Positions 54,109 to 62,575 of a stretch of DNA of 64,000 bases are shown here, piece after piece. The translations under genes and the position numbers were made by a program. Within the stretch, counting starts at the first letter, position 1. Every line of letters begins with the position of its first letter. The notes under the pieces are model-generated. The model saw only the letters and a list, made by a program, of their open reading frames with translations. It did no database searches and was not told the origin of the DNA. The DNA comes from an uncultured Erythrobacter sp. GTDB lineage: Bacteria; Pseudomonadota; Alphaproteobacteria; Sphingomonadales; Sphingomonadaceae. Location of the stretch: assembly GCF_947492365.1 (NCBI RefSeq), contig NZ_CANLMB010000001.1, positions 2,160,874 to 2,224,873 of the forward strand, in the 5' to 3' direction.

Positions 54109-54621
54109 CTACTGGTCAATAAAACTGCCTGAGCCTGGGATCTGCTTATAGGTGATGGGCGCTGCCAACAGAAATCCCACCAACTGGGAGAAAGCCAATG
54201 CCATCGCCAGCCCTCCGCTTTCCGGCTCAAAATCCTGACCACGCATTCGAACCTCAGCATTGGTAAAGGTCAGTTCAATATAGTCAGGAAAAGACATAAG
54301 TGCCGCCAATGAATGCGTCGGGATGAACGCCCCGAAATACTCGAAAACAAAGATTAGCATTTGAGCCAGGCATGCCGCAGCAATCATGGCGACAAACAAT
54401 ACGGGCTGTGGCCGTTCCAGTTCTTCCTCATCTTTTGCCGCGAAATAGAAACCCGAGACGGCGGCAAAGCCACAGGCCATAGCTCCTAAAGGAACAACCA
54501 GCACGACCGAGAGCCTGTAGGGACTAAAGCCAGTAAGCACGCTTACCATTGCGAGCGCATAGGCGACGACCACAGCGCCTCCAAACCCCACAAGCATCGC
54601 CTTTTTCATGCTTTTTCGCAT
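54109..54621 (-). CDS. Four-helix membrane protein of unknown function
   Basis: The 170-residue protein has hydrophobic helices AMLVGFGGAVVVAYALAMVSVL, LSVVLVVPLGAMACGFAAVSGFYFAA, VLFVAMIAAACLAQMLIFVFEYFGAF and GGLAMALAFSQLVGFLLAAP, with charged loops (KDEEELERPQ) between. I found no family. I chose ATG at 54621 (MRKSMKK) with gaagggg upstream; the frame is open to 54702 and would then overlap the preceding gene. The base composition is less GC-rich than the core genes. It follows another membrane gene on the same strand. Confidence 0.6.
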   Translation of the reverse strand: MRKSMKKAMLVGFGGAVVVAYALAMVSVLTGFSPYRLSVVLVVPLGAMACGFAAVSGFYFAAKDEEELERPQPVLFVAMIAAACLAQMLIFVFEYFGAFIPTHSLAALMSFPDYIELTFTNAEVRMRGQDFEPESGGLAMALAFSQLVGFLLAAPITYKQIPGSGSFIDQ

Positions 54622-54658
54622 CTTGAATGCCCCTTCGGCAATCAAACCAGTCAGAACC

Positions 54659-55384
54659 TCATCTGAAGTCCTGCTGCGCAAAGTCATCTTCTCTGGAACC
54701 ACCGCCGAACCCGAAGGTCAGCCCGCCTACGACAAGCAGCAGCAGCAAACCGCCACCGAACAATCCGGCATGGCTCCAGAATTCCGGTTCAAAGCCCGGT
54801 TCGACCGTCACGAAATCCGCCGCAACCCCGCCCTCTCCTGTCGAGATAACTTCGGTGCGGCTCCAGGTGCCGGGCGCACTTGCAGTGACCAGCCCCTCGA
54901 TCGTGCCTGATTTCTCGTGAGGCGCGAACATCGCATCCATCTGCTCACTGGCTTCAATTGCCGGCTGGATCTGGGCTTCATCGACTGGCGCGCCCTGCGC
55001 TTCCTGCGCGGCAATATAGTTCTCGGCAGTGCGAATGACACCGCTCAGCGCTTGTGACGAACGGATCTTGGACGCAATCTCGCTGCTATCCTGCTGCAGC
55101 AAGACATGCACAGGTGCGAACCTGTCAGTCCCCTGCGGGCGAACCAGCACGAGCATGCCGCCCGACCGGATCCGTCCATTGTCGTCATTTTCCTGATAAA
55201 GCGTTTCGAGCTCGTTCCATTCAGCGCCGGTGATCTCGTACCAGCCGGTTGCCGGACCGCCCGCGATCAATTCCTCGATCGTGATCGTCTGTTTCTCGCC
55301 AATCGTGAAATAGGTGTAGAGGCCCGAGCCTCCAAAATACATCATCGCCAACGCCGCAAGCGCTGCCCACCAAGTTAGTCGCAT
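54659..55384 (-). CDS. Membrane protein with periplasmic helical domain
   Basis: The 241-residue protein has an N-terminal helix (WWAALAALAMMYFGGSGLYTYF) and a C-terminal one (AGLFGGGLLLLLVVGGLTFGFGGG). Between them is a soluble region with TIEELIAGGPATGWYEITGAEWNELETLY and a helical, Ser/Gln-rich stretch (DSSEIASKIRSSQALSGVIRTAENYIAAQEAQ). Beta-like STGEGGVAADFVTVEPGFEP follows. I do not recognise a family. A four-helix membrane gene follows on the same strand 37 nt later, and the pair looks like an operon of unknown role. Confidence 0.6.
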   Translation of the reverse strand: MRLTWWAALAALAMMYFGGSGLYTYFTIGEKQTITIEELIAGGPATGWYEITGAEWNELETLYQENDDNGRIRSGGMLVLVRPQGTDRFAPVHVLLQQDSSEIASKIRSSQALSGVIRTAENYIAAQEAQGAPVDEAQIQPAIEASEQMDAMFAPHEKSGTIEGLVTASAPGTWSRTEVISTGEGGVAADFVTVEPGFEPEFWSHAGLFGGGLLLLLVVGGLTFGFGGGSREDDFAQQDFR

Positions 55385-55462
55385 CGAATATCCCCCGAAT
55401 ATCCCCTGTTGTCATGGTGTTAAGCGGTGATGGGGTTTTGTCAATCGACGCAAAGAACAAAC

Positions 55463-55494
55463 GAAGGGCCGCCTCTCCTCAGGGGCGGCCCTTC
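55463..55494. terminator. Hairpin terminator upstream of the membrane-protein gene pair
   Basis: An 11-bp perfect stem (gaagggccgcc/ggcggcccttc) with a 10-nt loop lies between the starts and stops of two minus-strand genes. It would end transcription of the secreted beta-protein gene's 3' side. No T-run follows, so efficiency is uncertain. Confidence 0.55.
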
Positions 55495-55529
55495 TGGCGT
55501 TGGGCTAGGCCTTGCGGGTGAGCATTGCT

Positions 55530-56678
55530 CTAGGGTGCGATCACCAGCCCTTCGCCATCCTCGATGGCAGCAGCAAAGCCCCAGCCGCCAAAGGTTTCCG
55601 ATACAGCGGCCACCAGATGGTTTTCGCCTTCTTCAAGGTCGAGCATGACCGCATCGTTGAACCCGATTGTGCCGAGGAAGAAGAAGTCGCGGCTGCGCCA
55701 TTGGGCGATGCCGTCGAACACCAGCTCGCCATTGAGGAACAGCCGGACACGATCCGAATAGCCGAAGTTCAAGCGGACCTTTCGCGCGCTGTCGGACGTG
55801 ATGCGGGTCGAAACAAGCACGCTGTCGAGATTTTCCTCCGGCCCGGTCAGGCGCGAGATATCGGCGATCCCGTATGGCTCGACCGCCAGCGTGCCGAGCG
55901 TGTCCAGCAGGCCAAGTTCGGCAGGCATGCTCAACGCGCCTTCGACCACACTTTCAGCAAATCTCTGCGAAACAGACCAGCGCTCGATCACGCCATCGGG
56001 CGCGGTTCTGTCGGCAGCACGAGTACCCACAACGCCTTCGCCCGCGCTCAAGGGACGCATCGAGAAATTGGAGACGCGGATTACTCCGTTCGGCCCCGAT
56101 GCCTGAAAGCCGATCGCGCCGCTGCCCTGATCCGCCGCAAGGTCAGGGATGTGCATCACCGGCTCTGGACTGCCGTTAAAGTAAATGTCCGCGCGGTCCC
56201 CTTCGACCACCAGCTTGAACCGGTTCCAGCCTTCCTCGGTGAAGGCAAACGGCGCGATCCCGTTGCGGTCAGTATAGATCTGCCAAGAGGTGATCCCGTT
56301 GCGGATCGGGGTGTATTGGCCAGCATCGGGCAGCCCGGATTTGTGTTTGCGCAGGTAGAAATATTCCGAATGCGTTTCGCTGGCATGCCACAATATCCCG
56401 CCAAAACCGCGTGCGCTGTCGAGCGCGATGTCGAACTCGATCACCCCTTCGGAAAATTGCGAGCCTGCAAGGATAACATTGGTGCGGGTAACGCTGAGCA
56501 CTTCGCGCCCGGCCTCCTCGCTCACCGCAACCCGGTCGGCAGGGCCGAACACGGCGAGTTCATAGCCTGACCATGTCAGCGTTTCGGCAGAAGCTTCAGC
56601 TTCATCCTGAGCCATGCTCGCAGCAGGAAAACTCGCGGCCAAAACGGCGAGAAGTGTGACGATGGATTTACGCAGCAT
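55530..56678 (-). CDS. Secreted beta-sandwich protein of unknown function
   Basis: The 382-residue protein has a signal peptide (LLAVLAASFPAASMA-QD). Residues 45-215 look like a concanavalin/LamG or DUF1080-type jelly roll (SQFSEGVIEFDIALDSARGFGGILWHASETHSEYFYLRKHKSG, RFKLVVEGDRADIYFNGSPEPVMHIPDL). A second beta module covers 240-380 (VRLNFGYSDRVRLFLNGELVFDG, MLDLEEGENHLVAAVSETFGGWGFAAAIED), which is PA14/accessory-like. Such folds bind carbohydrates or hydrolyse glycosides, but no catalytic residues can be named. An AraC-family gene lies 51 bp upstream on the same strand and may control it. Confidence 0.65.
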   Translation of the reverse strand: MLRKSIVTLLAVLAASFPAASMAQDEAEASAETLTWSGYELAVFGPADRVAVSEEAGREVLSVTRTNVILAGSQFSEGVIEFDIALDSARGFGGILWHASETHSEYFYLRKHKSGLPDAGQYTPIRNGITSWQIYTDRNGIAPFAFTEEGWNRFKLVVEGDRADIYFNGSPEPVMHIPDLAADQGSGAIGFQASGPNGVIRVSNFSMRPLSAGEGVVGTRAADRTAPDGVIERWSVSQRFAESVVEGALSMPAELGLLDTLGTLAVEPYGIADISRLTGPEENLDSVLVSTRITSDSARKVRLNFGYSDRVRLFLNGELVFDGIAQWRSRDFFFLGTIGFNDAVMLDLEEGENHLVAAVSETFGGWGFAAAIEDGEGLVIAP

Positions 56679-56729
56679 TCAAGTCCTCCAGCAGATATTG
56701 CCAGAGGCTATCCTCGCTGAGGCGAATTG

Positions 56730-57542
56730 TCAGGTATTGAAAGAAACGGCCAAGCCGCGCCGGAAACGGTGCCATTCGCCCGGAGAATAGCCGGTGAGCG
56801 CGCGGCATTCTCGGATCAGATGCGCCTGATCGGAGAAATTGTGCCCTGCGGCGAGTGCGGCCCATTGCGGGCGGTCGAAGGTCTCGGAACTCAGCATTGC
56901 CGCCGTCAGTCGCTGTCGGCGAAGGACAGCTCGCGGCGACAGACCCAGCCTCTCCAGAAAGAGCCTGCGCATATGGCGCGGGCTTAGGCCGGCCTCTTCG
57001 GCAATTTGCGCGGGGCCGAACATGCCCTTTGTCTCGCGCGCCAGCCGCGCTGCCCGCCCGGCGCGATCGGTTTTGCAACCCTCGGCCAGCATTTGCAGCG
57101 CACTGAGCATCGCTTCCCAAGCGGCCTTGAACTGGCCGAGGTCAGCAAGCCGCCGTGCAGGTTCAAGCTTACCGGTAATATGGGAGGGCACCTCGTAATC
57201 GGCGGCGATGTGATCGGCCGCTTTGAGAGCGAATGCCGCCTCCATCAATTCCGGCGCGAGGCGCAGGGCGAACAGCTCTTCGCCGGGACAAGGATCATAA
57301 CGCCCGCCATCGGGCTGGGCGCGGAATATCACGAAGTCCCATTCGCTTGTCTCGCCGTTCGGAGCAAAGCGCCGCCGTAGCGCGATCGAGGGTTCGGTAA
57401 AGGGGAGGAGGTCGTGCCTTTCGGGGTTTGTGTAGTCACAGCGGCTGTACCAGGCGAGGTCAATTGCGGGCGCGGGCGCGTTGGCGATCTGCCAAGCGCG
57501 ATAGCATCCGCTGGTCTGCACTGGATCGGTCCCTAGCTCCAT
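56730..57542 (-). CDS. AraC-family transcription regulator
   Basis: The 270-residue protein has a ligand-binding half (residues 1-150) and a C-terminal AraC/XylS domain with two helix-turn-helix units. The first is AQIAEEAGLSPRHMRRLFLERLGLSPRAVLRRQRL near 180-215, the second AALAAGHNFSDQAHLIRECRALTGYSPGEWHR near 230-262. The ligand is unknown. The secreted beta-sandwich gene follows on the same strand 51 nt later and is the likely target or partner. It is divergent from rplJ, with a 372-bp gap between. Confidence 0.87.
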   Translation of the reverse strand: MELGTDPVQTSGCYRAWQIANAPAPAIDLAWYSRCDYTNPERHDLLPFTEPSIALRRRFAPNGETSEWDFVIFRAQPDGGRYDPCPGEELFALRLAPELMEAAFALKAADHIAADYEVPSHITGKLEPARRLADLGQFKAAWEAMLSALQMLAEGCKTDRAGRAARLARETKGMFGPAQIAEEAGLSPRHMRRLFLERLGLSPRAVLRRQRLTAAMLSSETFDRPQWAALAAGHNFSDQAHLIRECRALTGYSPGEWHRFRRGLAVSFNT

Positions 57543-57914
57543 GATCCTGCCCTACCCCCAGTCAGGCCTAGCCGGAAGGTGCGCCTCTGCCAGCGCCCTA
57601 GGCACTTCGACCGGAGGCATTTTGCTTGACTCTGGACCGCAGCAGGGTAATTGCGCGCTCCGACCGCTACTGGCCCCTTGGGTCTGCGGTCATCCGTCCG
57701 AGACAGTTGGTGGAGGCTTGTCGGCCTCCTTAATTTCCAGCCTAGATGGGGAAAAGAGATTTACGCGGCCCTTTCATGAGGACCGCAACCGGGCCATTTA
57801 GCTCACCCTCCTTCCCTTATCGATTTGGACTTTCCGGCGTCGATGCACGCCGCCGGGAGACATGAGCCGATCGCCGGGCAATTCCGTCTGGCGATCATAG
57901 TGAAGGAGTATGGC
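57543..57914 (+). promoter_or_regulatory. Long leader of the rplJL operon (possible L10 autoregulatory leader)
   Basis: No gene is visible between the AraC start and rplJ. In other bacteria the L10-L12 complex binds a leader in this place and represses translation, and leaders of 150-300 nt are usual. Several GC-rich self-complementary stretches occur (for example near 57754-57795), but I could not align the conserved L10-leader bulges by eye. The RBS gaaggag sits at 57902-57908. Confidence 0.4.
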
Positions 57915-58430
57915 ATGGATCGTTCGCAAAAAGCCGATGCTGTTGCCCAGCTCAACGCAGTCTTTAACGAGGTTGGTGTGGTCGTTGTGACCCGCAATCT
58001 CGGCATGACGGTGGACCAGTCCACCGATCTGCGCACAAAGATGCGTGACGTTGGTGCTTCCTATAAGGTTGCGAAGAACCGTCTCGCCAAGCTCGCCCTT
58101 AAGGACACCGACTATGTCGGGATCGATGAGTATCTCACCGGCCCGACCGCGCTTGCCTGGTCTGAAGACCCGGTCGCAGCTGCAAAGGCTGCTGTCGAAT
58201 TCGCAAAAACGAACGACAAGCTGGAAATCGTTGGTGGCTCCATGGGCACGCAGGTGCTCGACGAAGCCGGAATCAGGGCACTCGCCTCGATGCCGAGCCT
58301 CGACGAGCTTCGCGGCAAGCTTGTTGGTCTCGTCAACGCCCCGGCAACGAAAATTGCCCAGGTCGTCAACGCGCCAGCAAACAAGCTCGCACGTGTGTTC
58401 GGTGCCTATGGCGCCAAGGACGCTGCTTAA
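57915..58430 (+). CDS. rplJ: Ribosomal protein L10
   Basis: The 171-residue protein forms the base of the ribosomal stalk. Family features are MDRSQKADAVAQLNAVFNEVGVVVVTRNLGMTVDQ, the RNA-binding VGASYKVAKNRLAKLALKDTDY, and the C-terminal helix for L12 dimers (AQVVNAPANKLARVFGAYG). ATG at 57915 has a strong gaaggag upstream; the open frame to 57825 is not coding. It is followed by rplL after 77 nt. The operon is separate from rplKA and from rpoBC, which face the other way. Confidence 0.97.
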   Translation: MDRSQKADAVAQLNAVFNEVGVVVVTRNLGMTVDQSTDLRTKMRDVGASYKVAKNRLAKLALKDTDYVGIDEYLTGPTALAWSEDPVAAAKAAVEFAKTNDKLEIVGGSMGTQVLDEAGIRALASMPSLDELRGKLVGLVNAPATKIAQVVNAPANKLARVFGAYGAKDAA

Positions 58431-58507
58431 TAGAGACGCTTTCTCGCAAGAGACGAAACATTATGGGGCATTTGAACCGCCCCGCCACATTATTGGAGTG
58501 AACCATC

Positions 58508-58882
58508 ATGGCTGATATTGCCAAGCTTGTTGAAGAACTTTCGAAGCTGACCGTCCTCGAGGCAGCTGAACTCGCAACCGCTCTCGAAGAAGAGTGGGGC
58601 GTTAGCGCTGCTGCTGCAGTTGCTGTTGCTGGCCCGGCTGGCGGCGGCGAAGCTGCTGCTGTTGAAGAGAAGGACGAATTCGACGTCATTCTCACCGGCG
58701 ACGGCGGCAAGAAGATCCAGGTCATCAAGGAAGTCCGTGCCATCACCGGCCTGGGCCTCACCGAAGCCAAGGGTCTCGTCGAAGGCGCGCCGAAGCCGCT
58801 TAAGGAAGGCGTCAACAAGGCCGAAGCCGAAGAAATCAAGGGCAAGATCGAAGCAGCCGGCGGTACCGTCGAACTCAAGTAA
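58508..58882 (+). CDS. rplL: Ribosomal protein L7/L12
   Basis: The 124-residue stalk protein has the N-terminal dimerisation part ([26 protein letters not shown]), an Ala/Val-rich hinge and the C-terminal factor-binding domain ([67 protein letters not shown]). Codon use is strongly biased, as expected for high expression. It is followed by a strong terminator whose exact 41-bp sequence recurs 743 bp further on. Confidence 0.97.
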   Translation: MADIAKLVEELSKLTVLEAAELATALEEEWGVSAAAAVAVAGPAGGGEAAAVEEKDEFDVILTGDGGKKIQVIKEVRAITGLGLTEAKGLVEGAPKPLKEGVNKAEAEEIKGKIEAAGGTVELK

Positions 58883-58931
58883 GCCTTTGCCCGTTTGGGC
58901 GCTTACGCTTCGAACAGCTTTTGCTGATCAG

Positions 58932-58972
58932 GAAAGGGCGGTGCCAGCTATTGGCGCCGCCCTTTTTCTTTG
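58932..58972 (+). terminator. Terminator of the rplJL operon (copy 1 of a 41-bp repeat)
   Basis: A stem aaagggcggtgcc/ggcgccgcccttt with a 7-nt loop is followed by ttctttg and preceded by A residues. It lies 50 nt after rplL ends and is identical over 41 bp to 59675-59715. Confidence 0.93.
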
Positions 58973-59123
58973 AAGCTCGCTCTATTCGCTTGCTTTTCTC
59001 CATGTGTGACACCAGAACCACTGTTGCACTCAAAGCACTCAATGTCGCTGCAATACAATGACGCGGGGTTTGGGCGCGAATATATTGTGCAGCGATCCAG
59101 GGGGATCACAAGGGGTTACAAGA

Positions 59124-59648
59124 ATGAAAAAACAATTGACGCTGCTGGCGCTTGTCGCCGGTCTCAGCACAGGCGGCTGTGCGACTGTCTTGAACGGCAC
59201 CAATATCGATTACGCAGCTGACACCGATCCGACCGGCGCGGACATCGTGTTCCTCGGCGGACTGAACTGCACCGCTCCTTGCGAAGTTGAACTGCGCCGC
59301 AAGGACGACACCCGCATCGACATCACCCGCGAAGGCTATGAGCCGGTTTACGTGCTCGTCCAGTCGCGCCTCGCCGGTTCGACCTTTGGCAACGTGCTCG
59401 CTGGCGGCCTGATCGGCGGCGTTGTCGATGCAGGAAACGGCGCAAGCAACCGCCTCTATCCGCGCCCGCTGATGGTCAAGCTCGCCCCGCTCGGCTCGGG
59501 TGAGCCGGCACTGCTGCTCGACGCAGATGGCGAGATCATCAGCACCGTCGACGAGCACAATGACGAAGTGCGCGCAGACGTCGCCAAGACGATCGGCAAC
59601 GATCTGGCCGAGTACACGCCGGAAGAAGATGACACCGGCGGCGAGTAA
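59124..59648 (+). CDS. Lipoprotein with a PEGA-like domain
   Basis: The 174-residue protein has a lipoprotein signal (LTLLALVAGLSTGGCATVLNGT, Cys near 19; the -3 residue is not ideal). A beta-rich domain with a PEGA-like stretch follows (GADIVFLGGLNCTAPCEVELRRKDDTRIDITREGYEPVYVLVQSRL). A hydrophobic Gly-rich segment (FGNVLAGGLIGGVVDAGNG) resembles those of outer-membrane lipoproteins that insert loops. I assign no function. ATG at 59124 follows aggggttacaaga; it ends before a terminator identical to that of rplJL. Confidence 0.7.
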   Translation: MKKQLTLLALVAGLSTGGCATVLNGTNIDYAADTDPTGADIVFLGGLNCTAPCEVELRRKDDTRIDITREGYEPVYVLVQSRLAGSTFGNVLAGGLIGGVVDAGNGASNRLYPRPLMVKLAPLGSGEPALLLDADGEIISTVDEHNDEVRADVAKTIGNDLAEYTPEEDDTGGE

Positions 59649-59674
59649 TCGCACGGCTTTCATTGCTTTGAAAT

Positions 59675-59715
59675 GAAAGGGCGGTGCCAGCTATTGGCGC
59701 CGCCCTTTTTCTTTG
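59675..59715 (+). terminator. Terminator of the lipoprotein gene (copy 2 of the 41-bp repeat)
   Basis: This is the same 41-bp sequence as at 58932-58972, including stem, loop and T-run. It lies 26 nt after the lipoprotein gene. Sharing both loop and flanks points to copying of this DNA rather than independent origin. Confidence 0.93.
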
Positions 59716-59732
59716 GCCAATAGCGCTAGCGA

Positions 59733-60944
59733 TCAGCGCGGGATCTGGTCGATCCCTACCCTGTCTGTGCCCAGAGTCGGTGCTCCAATCTGTTCGACCT
59801 GAACCTTTGCCGCTTCGGGCGCGTCGTCATAATCGATGCCGAACTCAACCTCGTCATAGGCTGGGTTGTAGCTGATCGGCACGCCCGCTGCCTGAAGCTG
59901 GGCAAGCGTGACATAGGTTCCGAGTGCGCCTGATCCTGCGATCCGGTCAATTTCGGCAGATGCGTAACGTTCACGCAGCAGGTCCACGACTGAGCCAAGA
60001 CGCACGGCAATCGTGCCATCGCGCTGCTGGAAGTCGACACTGCCGGTGAGCACGCCGTTGATCCGCGCGCCGAGCTCGGTCTTTTGCACCAGTTCGATCT
60101 GCGCAGCACGGCTGGAGACGAGGCCCGGATCGGGAGCCGGGATCGGCACCGCCCGCGCCGTGTCGACCTCTACCGGAAGCGTGCCCTGGGCATCAACCGA
60201 TGACGAAATCGGAAGTGCACGCCGGATCGCATCCGACGCTCCGCCTGACACGTCAAGCTCGCCTGCAAAGGCCGCCTCTACTGCGTCATCCGCCATTGCG
60301 ACGGAATCGTTACCCGGATTGCTGATTGGACCGCTGCGATCAGAGGCCCCGGCCGCACCAGCACTATCTACCAGCTGCTCATCACGTCCAATCTGCGGAA
60401 CGAAGGCAAGCGTTTCGCTGATCTGCGGAATATCAATCTGTCGCCGCCTGAGCGCTGGTGCACGCCCGCGGAACTCACCAGCAGGCTGATTGGCAAGGCC
60501 TGCCGAGACTGGAATTGATGCCGGCCTCGGCAATGCCACTCCGGCAAAAGCGAGGTCAAAGCGCTCCGATCCGCTTGCAAGGAAAGCGAGCGGTTGCATC
60601 CTTTCGGTCGAGGAATGGCGCGGCGCGCTGCCGAAAGTGATCGATGCGGGCGCGATTTCTTCGGCGGCCATTGCGGGAGCATAGACGGGGGCGTTTGCAC
60701 CCACGCTGGGACTCCAGACCCGCGGCGGCAGGCTCGATCTGGGTTCCCCCAATTCGAACCGCATAAGCGGACTATCCATCGCGCCTGCAGAGATGTCGGG
60801 AATGGTGACAGCCGCCGCAATCACAGCGGCTCCGGCAAGCGCGCGGGTTCTGGTCAGACGGGCTTTGGAAGCAGTCGCGTCAAGCGTAGCCCTCTGCTCC
60901 GCGCCTATCACGCGCGCATCTTCTTCCTGAAGGCGCTCCTGCAC
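59733..60944 (-). CDS. Membrane-anchored protein of unknown function
   Basis: The 403-residue protein has a short N-terminal cytoplasmic part and one hydrophobic helix (ALAGAAVIAAAVTIPDISAGA, about residues 35-55). A long low-complexity, Ser/Ala/Pro-rich periplasmic stretch runs to about residue 275. The C-terminal 120 residues look more ordered (RINGVLTGSVDFQQRDGTIAVRLGSVVDLLRERYASAEIDRIAGSGALGTYVTLAQLQAAGVPISYNPAYDEVEFGIDY). I know no family. It reads towards a plus-strand lipoprotein gene and away from a MATE transporter gene. Cell-surface location is likely; the role is unknown. Confidence 0.65.
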   Translation of the reverse strand: MQERLQEEDARVIGAEQRATLDATASKARLTRTRALAGAAVIAAAVTIPDISAGAMDSPLMRFELGEPRSSLPPRVWSPSVGANAPVYAPAMAAEEIAPASITFGSAPRHSSTERMQPLAFLASGSERFDLAFAGVALPRPASIPVSAGLANQPAGEFRGRAPALRRRQIDIPQISETLAFVPQIGRDEQLVDSAGAAGASDRSGPISNPGNDSVAMADDAVEAAFAGELDVSGGASDAIRRALPISSSVDAQGTLPVEVDTARAVPIPAPDPGLVSSRAAQIELVQKTELGARINGVLTGSVDFQQRDGTIAVRLGSVVDLLRERYASAEIDRIAGSGALGTYVTLAQLQAAGVPISYNPAYDEVEFGIDYDDAPEAAKVQVEQIGAPTLGTDRVGIDQIPR

Positions 60945-61141
60945 CGAATCCCCCCGAGCATTAAGTTCGAACGAAGATGATGAAGGTTTTCACCTTTGTT
61001 ATAAAGCGGATTCTCGCCTCGCGAGGCGCATGCAGGACGCGCCTGTCCAAGAATTCCCTTTCCCCCGCTTGCGCAAATCCCTATTCGGGCCGGCTCGCTT
61101 GGCCAGAAATGAATGCTCTGGCGCGCGCGGGCGGACAAGAA

Positions 61142-62575
61142 ATGACGCGCGATACAGCACCTCTTGATACGCCCGACGCCACATTGAGCTGGAGGCAGGA
61201 AATCCGGGCCACATTTGCGCTCGCGACCCCGCTTGCCGCGGCCAATCTGCTGCAAATGCTGACCTATTCGATCGACGTGTTCTTCATCGCGCGTCTGGGC
61301 GAAGAGCCGCTTGCCGCTGCTGCATTGGCAGTGTCGCTTTTCGGCCTGGTCCTATGGGCGATGACCGCGCTGACCGGAGCGGTTGCGCCTCTGATCGCCG
61401 AAGCGCTCGGCATGCGTGCGCCCGCTTTGCGGCCCGTGCGCCGTTCAGTGCGAATGGCTTTGTGGCTGGCGGTATTCTGCGGGATTATCGGCATGGGCTT
61501 ATGCCTGCTGCTCGAGCCGCTGATGCGCGCAACCGGCCAGCAGGAAAGCATCATCGCGCTGGCCCGCGAGTACAATCTGCTTATCATCTATTCGATGGTG
61601 CCCATGCTGCTCGCGTCGGTGCTGCGCAATTTCGTCTCGGCGCTGGGCCGCCCGGTCTTTGCCACCGCGATCACCGGCGCAGGCGTGTTCGTGAACGGCT
61701 TTGCCAATTACGCCTTCATCTTCGGCAATTTCGGCGCGCCTGAAATGGGCCTGCAAGGGGCGGCGATAGCGACGATCATCACCTCGCTGTTCACGCTCGC
61801 CGCTTATGTGGTGGCGATCCGGCTCGATCCGAAGCTGCATCGTTATCATGTCTTTGGAAAGCTGTGGTCGCCGGACTGGAGCCGTTTTTGGCAGATTGTA
61901 CGCGTCGGCACGCCCATCTCGCTGACGGTGACAGCAGAGGCAGGGATTTTCGGCGCGGCGGCGTTTCTGATGGGCCGCTTTGGCGCAGCAGAGCTCGCCG
62001 GGCACACGGTCGCGCTGCAACTTGCCGCGCTCGCATTCCAGGTTCCGTTTGGCGTCAGTCAGGCAGTGACGATCCGTGTGGGTTACTTCTACGGCGCTGG
62101 CGATAGCGAGGGGATCAAGCGCGCGGGCTGGGTCGCGCTCGCTATCGGTGCGGGCTTCATGATGTTCACAGCCAGCGCGATGGTGCTCGCGCCCTACCCG
62201 CTGCTGTCATTGTTCGTGGACCCCTATGCGGCCAAAAATGCGGCCTTGGTCGGATTTGCGCTGCAATATCTGGTGCTCGCCGCTGCGTTTCAGGTGGTGG
62301 ACGGGATTCAGGCGGTCGCTGCGGGAGCCTTGCGCGGGCTTCAGGACACTCGCGTGCCGATGTGGATCGCGATTTTTAGCTATTGGGTGCCCGGTTTCGG
62401 CACTGCGATCTGGCTCGGCTTTTTCACTCCGCTTGCCGGAGTGGGCGTTTGGATCGGGCTGGCGACGGGACTTGCCTTTGCCGCGGTCCTGCTGCTGTGG
62501 CGCTGGAATGCGCGCGAGCGGCTGGATCTGACACGGCGCAAGTCCGGTGAGCCGGTTACGCCCCTGCCCGCGTAG
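61142..62575 (+). CDS. MATE-family multidrug/cation antiporter
   Basis: The 477-residue membrane protein has 12 helices in two homologous halves (FALATPLAAANLLQMLTYSIDVFFIARLGEEPLAAAALAVSL in the first, RVGTPISLTVTAEAGIFGAAAFLMGRFGAAELAGHTVALQLAALAFQVPFGVSQAVTIRVGYFYGAG in the second). MATE proteins expel cationic drugs in exchange for H+ or Na+. The second half resembles the DinF/NorM branch. The frame is open far upstream, but ATG at 61142 (MTRDTAPLD) begins family-like sequence and 61109 is an alternative. It converges with the MscS gene, overlapping by 20 nt. Confidence 0.9.
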   Translation: MTRDTAPLDTPDATLSWRQEIRATFALATPLAAANLLQMLTYSIDVFFIARLGEEPLAAAALAVSLFGLVLWAMTALTGAVAPLIAEALGMRAPALRPVRRSVRMALWLAVFCGIIGMGLCLLLEPLMRATGQQESIIALAREYNLLIIYSMVPMLLASVLRNFVSALGRPVFATAITGAGVFVNGFANYAFIFGNFGAPEMGLQGAAIATIITSLFTLAAYVVAIRLDPKLHRYHVFGKLWSPDWSRFWQIVRVGTPISLTVTAEAGIFGAAAFLMGRFGAAELAGHTVALQLAALAFQVPFGVSQAVTIRVGYFYGAGDSEGIKRAGWVALAIGAGFMMFTASAMVLAPYPLLSLFVDPYAAKNAALVGFALQYLVLAAAFQVVDGIQAVAAGALRGLQDTRVPMWIAIFSYWVPGFGTAIWLGFFTPLAGVGVWIGLATGLAFAAVLLLWRWNARERLDLTRRKSGEPVTPLPA

